A DNA stretch of 64,000 bases from Polyangium sp. 6x1. GTDB taxonomy: Bacteria > Myxococcota_A > Polyangia > Polyangiales > Polyangiaceae. The translations under genes were made by a program, and so were the position numbers. Under the pieces are notes generated by a model that was given only the letters and a program-made list of their open reading frames with translations, had not been told where the DNA came from and did not search any database. How positions within the stretch are numbered: position 1 is the first letter of the stretch; every line of letters starts with the position of its first letter. The stretch covers positions 17,019 to 81,018 of the forward strand of contig NZ_JARZHH010000054.1 of NCBI RefSeq assembly GCF_029946515.1, written 5' to 3'. Below, in pieces: positions 30,649-39,635 of the stretch.

Positions 30649-32174
30649 CCCGCGCCTCCCCGAAGCGAGAGCGAGAGCTTGCGGGCGAGGTTCGCGAGCG
30701 ACATCTCCATGCGCGACTCGTATCGGCCCGAGATCGTGTTCGCCGCGAGCGTGGCGAGCCGCCACGGCCGCATGCCGAAGCCGAGCGCGTAAAACAGGGT
30801 CATGCCGAGCAGCCGGTAGGCGCGCAGCGCGTCCGACGAAACGTGTTCGTCCCACGAAACCGCGCCCGCGAGATCCGAGTACGAGAGCAGCGCCGCGAAG
30901 TAGTCGTCGTCCATCGCGCCGATCTCGCCCTTGGCGACGAGCGCGTCGAAGAGCTCGGAGCCGGGGTAGGGCGAGAAGGTCCACACCGAGACGTCGTGCA
31001 CGCCGATCGTCGCCATGCGCGCGACGAAGCGGATGCTCTCGAGGAGATCCGCGTGGGTCTCGTCGGGGAAGCCTACGAGGATGTTCGCCTTCACGTTGAG
31101 GCCGGCCTCGATCGAGGCGCGCATCGAGGCCTCCATGCGGCCGAGATCGACCTTCTTTTTGATGGCGCGCAACGTGCGTTTCGAGCCGCTCTCGGGGGCG
31201 TACGAGACGTTGCGGCAGCCGGCGCGGTAGAGGAGGCGCGCGACGTCGCCGTCGATGGCCTCGCTGCGCGTGCCGCTCGGGAGCTGCCAGGTGATGTCGA
31301 GCTTGCGGCGAAGGAGCTCCTCGCAAAACGCGACGATCCAGTCCTTTCGGATGATCGCGGTGAGGTCGTAGAAATCGATGTTTTCCGCGTGGTAACGGCG
31401 CACGTACGACTCGATCTCGTCGACGACCTTGCGCGGCGTGCGCGTGACGTAGCGGGTCGTCCACATCTGCGGGCTCGAGCAGAACGTGCACTGGTAGGGG
31501 CAGCCGCGCGTGGCGACGATCGGGATCGTGCGGCCTCGGTCGACGCCGAAGCTGTAGCCGCCGTCGAGGTAGGTCTCGATGGGCGTGAGATCCCAGCGCG
31601 GGAGCGGGATCGCGTCGACGTCGCGGATGCGGGCACGCGCGCCCGTGCGGACGAAACCGGCCTTCGTGCGCACGACGAGGCCCGGCACGGTGACGAGGCT
31701 CTTTCCCGCGGCGATGGCGCGCGCCACGTCGACGATCGTCTCCTCGCCTTCGCCGAGCGCGCACGCGAGGAGCGCAGGCGAGGAGCGCAGGGCGTGATCG
31801 GGCGCGGCCGTCGGGTGCTCGCCGCCGCAGAGGATCGGGACGCCCGGGAGCGCTCGATCGACCGCGGCGATGATCTCGCGCACGACGGGCCAGTCGGTGG
31901 AGAACATGCACGAGATCGCGACGAGCGTGGTGCGCGGATCGATGCGCTGCACGATGTCGTTGGTGGTCAAACCGTTGACGAGGACGCTCGGGTGGTAGCC
32001 AGGCCTCGTCGTGGAGACGCCTTCGCCGACGGCGTCGACGATCTCGACCTCGAAGCCGGCCTCGGCGAGGCTGCCCGCGAGGCACGCGACCGAGAGGGGT
32101 GGCGTGACGTTCAGCGTGAGCGCGAGCCGACCAACGGCGCTCGGGGGGCGGATCAGGGTAACGAGCGGCGGCAC
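30645..32174 (-). CDS. B12-binding-type radical SAM protein, 509 aa (start uncertain)
   Basis: The N-terminal domain fits a cobalamin-binding fold (LTLNVTPPLSVACLAGSLAEAG; TTLVAISCMFSTDWP; PILCGGEHPTAAPD). The radical SAM cluster motif is CPYQCTFC, followed by an ENIDFYD strand and a C-terminal helical region. It is again class B layout. The start is uncertain: GTG 32174 avoids overlap with the divergent lipoprotein gene, whereas ATG 32225 has a GGAAGGG upstream but overlaps that gene's start at 32224. The product is coupled to a small membrane-anchored protein. It resembles the radical SAM protein at 27004 in order of domains, but the sequences are clearly different. Confidence 0.88.
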   Translation of the reverse strand: MPPLVTLIRPPSAVGRLALTLNVTPPLSVACLAGSLAEAGFEVEIVDAVGEGVSTTRPGYHPSVLVNGLTTNDIVQRIDPRTTLVAISCMFSTDWPVVREIIAAVDRALPGVPILCGGEHPTAAPDHALRSSPALLACALGEGEETIVDVARAIAAGKSLVTVPGLVVRTKAGFVRTGARARIRDVDAIPLPRWDLTPIETYLDGGYSFGVDRGRTIPIVATRGCPYQCTFCSSPQMWTTRYVTRTPRKVVDEIESYVRRYHAENIDFYDLTAIIRKDWIVAFCEELLRRKLDITWQLPSGTRSEAIDGDVARLLYRAGCRNVSYAPESGSKRTLRAIKKKVDLGRMEASMRASIEAGLNVKANILVGFPDETHADLLESIRFVARMATIGVHDVSVWTFSPYPGSELFDALVAKGEIGAMDDDYFAALLSYSDLAGAVSWDEHVSSDALRAYRLLGMTLFYALGFGMRPWRLATLAANTISGRYESRMEMSLANLARKLSLSLRGGAG

Positions 32175-32223
32175 GCCGTGAGGGACTGTACCGAAAACGG
32201 GGGGATCTGAATAGGATGCGCGC

Positions 32224-35200
32224 ATGCGAAAGCGCCCTTCCACGGGTTTGCTCCCCACGTTCGTCGTGCTTCTCGCGTTCGTGGCCCTCGGCTGCGGCGA
32301 TGACGGCGGCATTCCGCCGGGCCCGGTCGACGCCGGGCGCGACGCCACGGAGACCGACGTCACGGAGCCGGATGTCTCGCAGCCGGACGCGGGGTGTCCG
32401 CCGGGATCGCACTTGGAGGACGGCGCGTGCGTGCTCGACGCGAGCTGTCAGGACAACCCCTGCGGCGAGCACGGGACGTGCGACGATTCGGGTGGATCGG
32501 CGGTCTGCACGTGCGCGGAGGGCTGGGCCGGCGCGACGTGCGCGTCGTGTGATACCGCGGGCGGCTACCACGACGACGGGAGCGGCGGCTGCACGACCGA
32601 CCCGTGCGTGCCGGACCCGTGCATGTCGCCCGATCGCGTCTGCGATGGGAGCTCGGGCAGCGCGAAATGCGTGTGCAAGCCCGGCACGCACGACGAGGGC
32701 GGCCTGTGCGTGGAGGACAAGACGTGCCTGCCGACGACGTGCAGCGGTCACGGGAGCTGTGACGGCCAGGGTGGGTCGACCGTGTGCACGTGCGACGTCG
32801 GATGGAGCGGGAGCGCGTGCGATACGTGCGACGACGTGGGCGGCTATTACAGCGATGGCAACGGCGGCTGCACGACGGACCCGTGTTTGCCGAACCCCTG
32901 CGTGGCCCCGCACGCGAGCGTTTGCACCGTCGAAACGGGCTCGCCTGTCTGCGGCTGTGATCCCGGGTATCACGACGAAAACGGCGCTTGCGTGATCGAC
33001 GAGGTCTGCACGCCGTCGAGCTGCTCGGGCCATGGATCGTGCGCGATCGAAGGGGGTCACGTGGTCTGCGCGTGCGACGCAGGCTTCGCGGGGGCCACGT
33101 GCGATACGTGCGACGTCGCGGGCGGCTACCACGACGACGGGAGCGGGGACTGCACGACGGACCCGTGCCTGCCGAACCCCTGCGTCATGCCGAACAAGAC
33201 GGTCTGCGCGGGAGAAGGCGCCTCGTACGTGTGCGCGTGCGACCCGGGCCATCACGACGACGGGGCCGGCGGATGCACCGACGATCCCTGCACGCCGAAC
33301 GTCTGCCTCGTGATGAACCAGGCCTGCATGGTCGTGGGCGGAATGGCGCAGTGCTACACGCCCGATTGCGACGATCAGAACCCGTGCACGGTCGACGCGA
33401 TCGTAGGCGGGATCTGCCAGCATTCGCCGCTCGCCAATGGGACGACGTGCCAGACGTCGCTCTGCATCGTGGGCCAGTCCTGCCAGGCCGGCGTCTGCGC
33501 GGGCGGCAGCCCCCGGGTGTGCGACGACGGCAATGTGTGCACGGACGATACGTGCGACCTCGCCGTGGGGTGCGTCGCGACGAACGACGATACGAACATG
33601 CCGGATGACGGGATCGCGTGCACGGTCGACGCGTGCGCCGGCGGCCTCGCGTCGCACACGACGAGCAACGCGGCCTGCGACGACGGGGCGTGGTGCACGG
33701 GCGCGGAGGCGTGCGCGCCGCTCCAGGCGGGCGCGGACGCGGCGGGCTGCGTGCACGTGAACGTGCCGCAAAAGCCCGTGAGCATCAGCCCTTGCGTGAG
33801 CTACGGCGCGTGCGACGAGGCCACGGATTCGTTCCCGATGCTGCTCGCGTCGCCGGGGACGTCCTGCAATGACGGCATCTCCTGCACGAGCGGCGACGTC
33901 TGCAATGCGCAGGGCGCGTGCAAAGGTACGCCTTCGGTCGGGTGCGACGGCGGGGCTTGCGCGACCACGCACCCCGGCACGGGCGACGTCGACATCCCCG
34001 TGGGCGTGGTGAGCGGGACGATCACGCTCGCGGGCGCGCCTCTGCCGGCGACGAACCTCGATTACGACGGCGCGGACATCTACCTCGTGGCGAAGGACAC
34101 GAAGGCCGGGCATTACATCGGCGGGTACAGCTATCAGTATCAGTCGCCGGGCGTGTATACGCTGATCCCGAACACCTACGGCGGCAAGGTGGTCGCGGGC
34201 GTGTACGACGTGCTCTACCGGCGGGGCTGGTCGTCGAGCGGGAATACGGTGTCGCGCACGCTGTCGACGAATACGCACGTGAACGGTTACCGGACGCTCG
34301 CGACGGGCGTCGTCGTGGGCACGGGGCAAAGCACGCTCGACGTGAACATCCCGGTGGCGAGCGTGAGCGGGACGATCACGCTCGCGGGCGCGCCGCTGCC
34401 GGCGACGAACCTCGATTACGACGGCGCGGACATCTACCTCGTGGCGAAGGATACGGGGGCCGCGCATTACATCGGCGGGTACAGCTACCAGTACCAGTCG
34501 CCGGGCGTGTACTCGCTCATCGCGAATACCTACGGCGGCAAGGTGATCGCGGGCACGTACGACGTGCTCTACCGGCGGGGCTGGTCGTCGAGCGGGAATA
34601 CGGTGTCGCGTACGCTTCCGGCGGGTACGCACGTGAATGGCTACCGGATCCTGGCGACGAACGTAACGCTCTCGGCGGGGGCGAACACGCTCGACGTAAA
34701 CATCCCGGTGGCGAGCGTGAGCGGGACGATCACGCTCGGGGGCGCGGCGTTGCCGGCGACGAACCTCGATTACGATGGCGCGGACATCTACCTCGTGGCG
34801 AAGGACACGAAGGCGGCGCATTACATCGGCGGATACAGCTACCAGTACCAGTCGCCGGGCGTATATACGCTGATCCCGAACACCTACGGCGGCAAGGTGC
34901 CTGCGGGCACGTACGACGTGCTCTACCGGCGGGCCTGGTCGTCGAGCGGGAATACGGTGTCGCGCACGCTCCCGACTGGCACGCACGTGAATGGCTACCG
35001 GATCCTGGCGACGGACGTGACGCTCTCGGCGGGGGCGAACACGCTGGACGTCAATATCCCGGTGGCGAGCGTGAGCGGGACGATCACGCTCGCGGGCGCG
35101 GCGCTGCCGGCGACGAACCTCGATTACGATGGCGCGGACATCTACCTCGTGGCGAAGGACACGAAGGCGGCGCATTACATCGGCGGGTACAGCTACCAGT

Positions 35201-36093
35201 ATCAGTCGCCGGGCGTGTACACGCTCATCCCGAACACCTACGGCGGCAAGGTGCCCGCGGGCACGTACGACGTGCTGTACCGGCGGGGCTGGGGGTCGAG
35301 CGGGAATACGGTGTCGCGTACGCTGACGACGGCCACGCACGTGAATGGCTACCGGATTCTGGCGACGGACGTGACGCTCTCGGCAGGGGCGAACTCGCTC
35401 GACGTGAACATCCCTGTCGCGAGCGTGAGCGGGACGATCACGCTCGGGGGCGCGGCGCTGCCGGCGACGAACCTCGATTACGATGGCGCGGACATCTACC
35501 TCGTGGCGAAGGACACGAAGGCGGCGCATTACGTCGGCGGGTACAGCTACCAGTATCAATCGCCGGGCGTGTATACGCTGATCCCGAACACCTACGGCGG
35601 CAAGGTGCCCGCGGGCACGTACGACGTGCTCTACCGGCGCGGCTGGTCGTCGAGCGGCAATACGGTGTCGCGTACGCTCCCGGCGGCCACGCACGTCAAT
35701 GGCTACCGGATCCTGGCGACGAACGTCACGCTCTCGGCAGGCGCGAACACGCTGCACGTCGACATCCCGGTGTCGATCGTCGGCGGGACGATCACGCTCG
35801 CCGGCGCGGCGCTGCCGACGAAGAACCTCGATTACGACGGCGCGGACATCTACCTCGTGGCGAAGGACACGGAGGCCGCGCATTACATCGGCGGCTACAG
35901 CTACCAGTACCAATCGCCGGGCGTGTATACGCTGATCCCGAACACCTACGGCGGCAAGGTGCCTACGGGCACGTACGACGTGCTCTACCGGCGGGCCTGG
36001 GCGTCGAGCTCGAACACCGTGTCGCGCACGCTCACGACGGCGACGCACGTCAATGGGTATCGGCTGCTCGATCGGTGCATGACCACGCCTTGA
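32224..36093 (+). CDS. large EGF-like/Cys-rich lipoprotein with six C-terminal repeats, 1289 aa
   Basis: A lipoprotein signal (FVALGC, Cys at about 24) is followed by an Asp/Thr-rich spacer. A Cys-rich region spans roughly residues 55-590. It begins with several EGF-like modules (CGEHGTCDDSGG; VCTCAEGWAGATC; CSGHGSCDGQGG), then myxobacterial-type Cys repeats (DDGNVCTDDTC). From about residue 598 there are six repeats of 118 residues, each containing TNLDYDGADIYLVAKDT, HYIGGYSYQYQSPGVYTL and YDVLYRR. The repeats look like beta-sandwich units. Inference: a long outer-surface fibre or adhesin. The start region overlaps the alternative start of the divergent radical SAM gene. Confidence 0.88.
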   Translation: MRKRPSTGLLPTFVVLLAFVALGCGDDGGIPPGPVDAGRDATETDVTEPDVSQPDAGCPPGSHLEDGACVLDASCQDNPCGEHGTCDDSGGSAVCTCAEGWAGATCASCDTAGGYHDDGSGGCTTDPCVPDPCMSPDRVCDGSSGSAKCVCKPGTHDEGGLCVEDKTCLPTTCSGHGSCDGQGGSTVCTCDVGWSGSACDTCDDVGGYYSDGNGGCTTDPCLPNPCVAPHASVCTVETGSPVCGCDPGYHDENGACVIDEVCTPSSCSGHGSCAIEGGHVVCACDAGFAGATCDTCDVAGGYHDDGSGDCTTDPCLPNPCVMPNKTVCAGEGASYVCACDPGHHDDGAGGCTDDPCTPNVCLVMNQACMVVGGMAQCYTPDCDDQNPCTVDAIVGGICQHSPLANGTTCQTSLCIVGQSCQAGVCAGGSPRVCDDGNVCTDDTCDLAVGCVATNDDTNMPDDGIACTVDACAGGLASHTTSNAACDDGAWCTGAEACAPLQAGADAAGCVHVNVPQKPVSISPCVSYGACDEATDSFPMLLASPGTSCNDGISCTSGDVCNAQGACKGTPSVGCDGGACATTHPGTGDVDIPVGVVSGTITLAGAPLPATNLDYDGADIYLVAKDTKAGHYIGGYSYQYQSPGVYTLIPNTYGGKVVAGVYDVLYRRGWSSSGNTVSRTLSTNTHVNGYRTLATGVVVGTGQSTLDVNIPVASVSGTITLAGAPLPATNLDYDGADIYLVAKDTGAAHYIGGYSYQYQSPGVYSLIANTYGGKVIAGTYDVLYRRGWSSSGNTVSRTLPAGTHVNGYRILATNVTLSAGANTLDVNIPVASVSGTITLGGAALPATNLDYDGADIYLVAKDTKAAHYIGGYSYQYQSPGVYTLIPNTYGGKVPAGTYDVLYRRAWSSSGNTVSRTLPTGTHVNGYRILATDVTLSAGANTLDVNIPVASVSGTITLAGAALPATNLDYDGADIYLVAKDTKAAHYIGGYSYQYQSPGVYTLIPNTYGGKVPAGTYDVLYRRGWGSSGNTVSRTLTTATHVNGYRILATDVTLSAGANSLDVNIPVASVSGTITLGGAALPATNLDYDGADIYLVAKDTKAAHYVGGYSYQYQSPGVYTLIPNTYGGKVPAGTYDVLYRRGWSSSGNTVSRTLPAATHVNGYRILATNVTLSAGANTLHVDIPVSIVGGTITLAGAALPTKNLDYDGADIYLVAKDTEAAHYIGGYSYQYQSPGVYTLIPNTYGGKVPTGTYDVLYRRAWASSSNTVSRTLTTATHVNGYRLLDRCMTTP
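34015..36093. repeat. 354-bp coding repeat, six copies (last one truncated)
   Basis: The GGGACGATCACGCTCG start of each unit recurs at 34015, 34369, 34723, 35077, 35431 and 35785, exactly 354 bp apart. Copies are nearly identical in DNA as well as protein, with mostly synonymous differences. This implies recent expansion or gene conversion and makes the locus prone to length change and to assembly error. Confidence 0.93.
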
Positions 36094-36123
36094 AGGGGCG
36101 GCGAGCCGGAGCGTAGGATGCGT

Positions 36124-36144
36124 GGGGGTGCGTTCGGCACCCCC
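36124..36144 (+). promoter_or_regulatory. GC stem-loop just upstream of epimerase ribosome binding site
   Basis: GGGGGTGC (36124-36131) pairs with GCACCCCC (36137-36144) around a GTTCG loop. It lies in the 69-bp gap after the EGF-like lipoprotein gene, five bases before the GAGGGAG ribosome binding site of the epimerase gene. No T-run follows. It may be a weak terminator or a 5' leader hairpin. Confidence 0.45.
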
Positions 36145-36162
36145 GATCGAGGGAGTTTTCGG

Positions 36163-37098
36163 GTGCGGGTTCTCATCACCGGCGGCGCAGGGTTCATCGG
36201 ATCGAACCTCGCGCGCGCGCTCGTCGACGGCGGCCACGAGGTCATCGTCGCCGACAACCTCTCGATGCATCACTCGACCGCGCTGCTCGGCGAGACCCTC
36301 GCGCGGCTCGCGTTTTTCCACTGCGACATCCGCATGACCGAGGACCTCGACGCGCTGCCCGAGGGCCCGTACGACCGCGTCTACCACCTCGCCGCGTCCT
36401 TCGCGAACGAGCGCTCCCTCGCGCAGCCTTTGCTCGACGTGCGCACGAACGCCGAGGGCACGCGGAGGACGCTGGACTTCGCGCGGCGCGTGGGCTGCGG
36501 GCTCTTCGTGTACGCCGCGTCGTCGTCGTCGTACGGCGCCGCGCCTCTGCCGCTGCGCGAGGATGGGCCGCTCTTGCCGAACACGCCCTACGCGATGAGC
36601 AAGCGGCTCGGCGAGTCGTACGTGGAGGCGAGCGGGCTGCCTTTCGTGAGCCTGCGCCTGTTCAACGTCTACGGCCCCGGCGATCCGCCGGGCCTCTACC
36701 GCAACGCCATCCCCAACATGATGCGCGCGCTCGACACGCGCGGCGCCCTCGACCTGCTCGGCGAGGACGCGACGCGAGATTTTACGTACGTGGACGATGT
36801 CGTCGACGTGATGGTCGAGGCGCACCGCGCGGAGGGGCGAGTCCTCAACGTGGGCACGGGCCGCGAGACGCCGATCGGCGGGCTCGCGCGGCAGATCCTC
36901 GGGCTGTTCGGCGCGAGCGAGGAGCGCCTGCGGATCGGACCTCCTCGCGCGTGGGACACGGTCGTCCGCCGCGTCGCCGACGTGACCGCGCTCCGCGCGC
37001 TTTTCCCCTCGGCCTGCGAGACGCCGATCGACGTCGGCCTGCGCAAGACGGCAACGTGGCTCCACGAGGCCGGATATCTCTCGCGGGGACCCGCTTGA
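36163..37098 (+). CDS. NAD-dependent nucleotide-sugar epimerase/dehydratase (extended SDR), 311 aa (GTG start)
   Basis: The NAD-binding motif GGAGFIGSN lies at the very N-terminus (VRVLITGGAGFIGSN). An ADN acidic loop follows, then AASSSSYG, the catalytic YAMSK (YxxxK), and RLFNVYGPGD for sugar-nucleotide binding. This is a UDP-glucose 4-epimerase/dehydratase-family protein of normal length. I start at GTG 36163, with GAGGGAG seven bases upstream; an ATG at 36118 would put 15 odd residues before the Rossmann strand and place a hairpin inside the gene. Its stop overlaps the TTG start of the PIG-L deacetylase gene (TTGA). Substrate cannot be told. Confidence 0.9.
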   Translation: MRVLITGGAGFIGSNLARALVDGGHEVIVADNLSMHHSTALLGETLARLAFFHCDIRMTEDLDALPEGPYDRVYHLAASFANERSLAQPLLDVRTNAEGTRRTLDFARRVGCGLFVYAASSSSYGAAPLPLREDGPLLPNTPYAMSKRLGESYVEASGLPFVSLRLFNVYGPGDPPGLYRNAIPNMMRALDTRGALDLLGEDATRDFTYVDDVVDVMVEAHRAEGRVLNVGTGRETPIGGLARQILGLFGASEERLRIGPPRAWDTVVRRVADVTALRALFPSACETPIDVGLRKTATWLHEAGYLSRGPA

Positions 37099-37754
37099 AG
37101 CTCCCGGGCTCCGCGCTCTTCGTGGGCGCGCATTGCGACGACATCGAGCTCCTCGCCGGCGGGCTGTTCGCGCGCGCGTGTCGCACGGGCGTGCGGGTCG
37201 GCGTGCTCGTCTTCAGCGATCATCGTGGTGTGATCTCGCCGGAGGCCGCGACGCAGGCGCGCGCGGAGATGCAGGCGAACCTGCGCTGGCTCGCGGCGCG
37301 GACGGGCGCGGAGATCACGGATCACACGGACGTGCTGCTCCCGGCCTGCGCGGGCGCGTTCGAAGCCGAGCGCGGCCGCATCTACGCCGCGCTCGAAGCG
37401 CTGCGGGATCGGTACGAGCTCGTCGTCACGCATCCGATCCACGACACGAACCAGGATCACCAGCAGGTCGCGCGCGAGGCTGCGCGGGTCTTCAAGGCGC
37501 ACGCGACGCTGCTCGCGGGCGAGTTCCCGAACAACGATCTTGGCGACGGGCGCCTCGACGTCTACGTGCCGCTCGACGAGCGCGACATGGAGGCGAAGGT
37601 CCACATGATCACGTCCTACACGTCGCAACGGTTCGGCGGACGGCCGTACCTCGACGAGGGCGTCGTGCGTGCGCTCGCCACGCTACGCGGCTCGCAGGTG
37701 CGCGAGCGCGCGGCCGAGGCGTTTTTCGTGCTCGCGCGGCTCATCGTGCGCTGA
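37095..37754 (+). CDS. PIG-L/LmbE-family deacetylase, 219 aa (TTG start)
   Basis: The zinc-binding motif at the N-terminus is GAHCDDIELLAGG, a variant of the AHPDDE signature with Cys in place of Pro. The second motif is HPIHDTNQDHQQV, supplying the distal His ligand. PIG-L enzymes deacetylate N-acetylglucosaminyl conjugates. The TTG start at 37095 overlaps the epimerase stop, so the two are coupled; no better start lies downstream because the first strand (LPGSALFVGAH) begins at once. Inference: epimerase and deacetylase act in turn on the same sugar. The 3' end overlaps the convergent UDP-GlcNAc 2-epimerase gene by 14 bases. Confidence 0.88.
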   Translation: MKLPGSALFVGAHCDDIELLAGGLFARACRTGVRVGVLVFSDHRGVISPEAATQARAEMQANLRWLAARTGAEITDHTDVLLPACAGAFEAERGRIYAALEALRDRYELVVTHPIHDTNQDHQQVAREAARVFKAHATLLAGEFPNNDLGDGRLDVYVPLDERDMEAKVHMITSYTSQRFGGRPYLDEGVVRALATLRGSQVRERAAEAFFVLARLIVR

Positions 37755-38859
37755 GCCAGGCCTCGATCGCGCGCGCCACGCGCGGCCCCGCTTGCCCGTC
37801 CCAGCCCTCGATGACGGCCGGCTTCCGGCGCCGCCCGAGGGCCTCGCGAAACGCGGCGAGGATCCGATCGGGCGAGGTGCCCGCGAGCAGGTTCGTGCCG
37901 TGCGTGATCGTCACGGGCCGTTCAGTGTTCTCGCGGAGCGTCACGCACGGGACGCCGAGCACGCTCGTCTCCTCCTGCACGCCGCCGCTGTCCGTGAGCA
38001 CCACGCGCGCGTTCGCGAGGGCGCACAAGAAATCGTGGTAGCCGAGCGGGCTCGTCATCCGCACCCCGGGCATCGCGGCGAGGCGCGCTCCGTGCCCGGT
38101 CGCTTCGAGGCTCGCGCGCGTGCGCGGGTGCACGGGGAAGAGCACCGGCGTGCGCCGCTGGATCTCGTCGATCGCGTCGAGGACCCGCGTGATCCCCTGG
38201 TCGCCGTCGACGTTGTGGGGCCGGTGGACCGTGAGGAGCGTGTACGCCTCGGGCTCGAGCTCGACGCGCCGGAGCACCGTGCTCGTGAGCGCGCGCGGCA
38301 GCGCCGCCTGGAGCGCGTCGATCATGACGTTGCCGACGAAGCGGATCCGCTCGCGCGGCGCGCCCTCGCGCAGGAGGTTCGCCTCGGCGTCGGCCGAAGG
38401 GGTCAGGAGCAGCTCGGCGATGCCGTCGGTGACGACGCGGTTGATCTCCTCGGGCATCGTCCGATCGAACGAACGAAGCCCCGCCTCGACGTGCACGACG
38501 GGCACGAGGAGCTTGGCCGCGACGAGCGCCGCGGCCATCGTCGAGTTGACGTCGCCGTACACGACGACGGCGTCGGGGCGCTCCTCGCGAAGGACGTCCT
38601 CGAACGCGATCATCACCGCGGCCGTTTGCCTCGCGTGCGAGCCCGATCCCACGCCGAGGTACCGATCCGGCGGCCGGAGCGCGAGGTCGACGTAGAACGC
38701 ATCGCGCAGGGCGACGTCGTAGTGCTGCCCGGTGTCGACGAGCAGGTTGCGCACCCCGGGCAGCGCTTCCATCGCGCAGAGGACGGCGCTGGCCTTCACG
38801 TAGTTCGGTCGCACGCCGACGACGTGGACGACGAGGCGATCACGCGCGCGCGCAGCCAT
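37741..38859 (-). CDS. wecB: UDP-N-acetylglucosamine 2-epimerase (non-hydrolysing), 372 aa
   Basis: The protein carries the conserved series of the WecB/MnaA family: GVRPNYVKASAV at the N-terminus (usually GTRPE), YGDVNSTMA (Asp), HVEAGLRSFDRTMPEEINR (both catalytic Glu), TVHRPHNVD (His), and LTDSGGVQEE for UDP binding. Length is typical. The enzyme interconverts UDP-GlcNAc and UDP-ManNAc for surface polysaccharide. The GVRPN form is a small variant of the usual start motif. The ATG shares one base with the stop of the upstream GT2 gene, so they form an operon. Confidence 0.93.
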   Translation of the reverse strand: MAARARDRLVVHVVGVRPNYVKASAVLCAMEALPGVRNLLVDTGQHYDVALRDAFYVDLALRPPDRYLGVGSGSHARQTAAVMIAFEDVLREERPDAVVVYGDVNSTMAAALVAAKLLVPVVHVEAGLRSFDRTMPEEINRVVTDGIAELLLTPSADAEANLLREGAPRERIRFVGNVMIDALQAALPRALTSTVLRRVELEPEAYTLLTVHRPHNVDGDQGITRVLDAIDEIQRRTPVLFPVHPRTRASLEATGHGARLAAMPGVRMTSPLGYHDFLCALANARVVLTDSGGVQEETSVLGVPCVTLRENTERPVTITHGTNLLAGTSPDRILAAFREALGRRRKPAVIEGWDGQAGPRVARAIEAWLSAR

Positions 38860-39533
38860 CAGCCTTCGAGGCGCTTGCGAAGGATCCGCAGGAGGATCCG
38901 GGTCCCGTCGCGGAACGAGTGCAGGCTCGACGCGCCGTAGTCACGCCGCGCCCGGGAGACCGGAACCTCCACGACACGCGCGCCCGAGCGCAGCACGGAG
39001 AGCAGGAGGTCGACCTCGATGTCGTACCGATCCGCGGAGAGGCGCGCGCGCTCGGCCGCGGCCTTGCGCACGGCGCGAAAGCCGGCCTGCGTGTCGGTCA
39101 GGTGCGCGCGGAAGAGCGCGTTCACGACGCCCGTGAGGAGCTGATTTCCCGCGCGGTTCAGCGGTGTGATCGCGCCCTCGCCGAACCGGCCGAGGAAACG
39201 CGAGCCGACGACCATGTCGACCCCGGGCTCGAACGCGCCGAGCAGCGCCGGGATCTCGCGCGGATCGTCCTGCCCGTCGGCGTCGAGGAAGAGCAGGACG
39301 TCCCCGCGCGCGAGCTCGATCCCGCGCCGCACGGCCGCGCCCTTGCCGCGGTTTTTCGCGAACCGCTCGACCTTCGCGCCGGCCGCCTCGGCGAGCTCGC
39401 CGGTGCCGTCGCGCGACCCGTCGTCGACGACGATCACCTCGCAGAGCCCCGGTGTGTGCGTTGCGCAGCCGCGCACGACGCGCTCGATGGTGCCCGCCTC
39501 GTTGTACGCGGCGAGGATGACCGAGACGTTCAT
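38859..39533 (-). CDS. family 2 glycosyltransferase (DPM1/polyprenyl-phosphate type), 224 aa
   Basis: The GT-A fold is plain: SVILAAYNEAGTIERVV at the N-terminus, VIVVDDGSRDGTGE, FLDADGQDD (DxD metal motif), and TDTQAGFRAVRK near residue 150. The short length and absence of C-terminal membrane helices fit dolichol/polyprenyl-phosphate mannosyl- or glucosyltransferase-like enzymes. Such enzymes make lipid-linked sugars used by GT-C transferases, and a GT-C-like protein is encoded at 28586. ATG 39533 is the first residue of the Rossmann strand. It is the first gene of a two-gene operon with wecB. Confidence 0.9.
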   Translation of the reverse strand: MNVSVILAAYNEAGTIERVVRGCATHTPGLCEVIVVDDGSRDGTGELAEAAGAKVERFAKNRGKGAAVRRGIELARGDVLLFLDADGQDDPREIPALLGAFEPGVDMVVGSRFLGRFGEGAITPLNRAGNQLLTGVVNALFRAHLTDTQAGFRAVRKAAAERARLSADRYDIEVDLLLSVLRSGARVVEVPVSRARRDYGASSLHSFRDGTRILLRILRKRLEG

Positions 39534-39635
39534 CCCCGGAGACGTACCACACGCGCCTTCCGCGTCGCGCCCCCTTTCCGCTTGACAGAAGCTTCGGGGA
39601 AACCGGAGGCTCCCGTCCTGTCGACCTTTCGCCGC

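Noticed and set aside
30649..37065. Minus-strand open frame of more than 2000 codons across the EGF-like lipoprotein and radical SAM genes
   Set aside because: High GC removes stop codons. The product is Arg/His-rich and lies opposite or out of frame with clear genes; only its last 147 codons (30205-30648) form a real gene.
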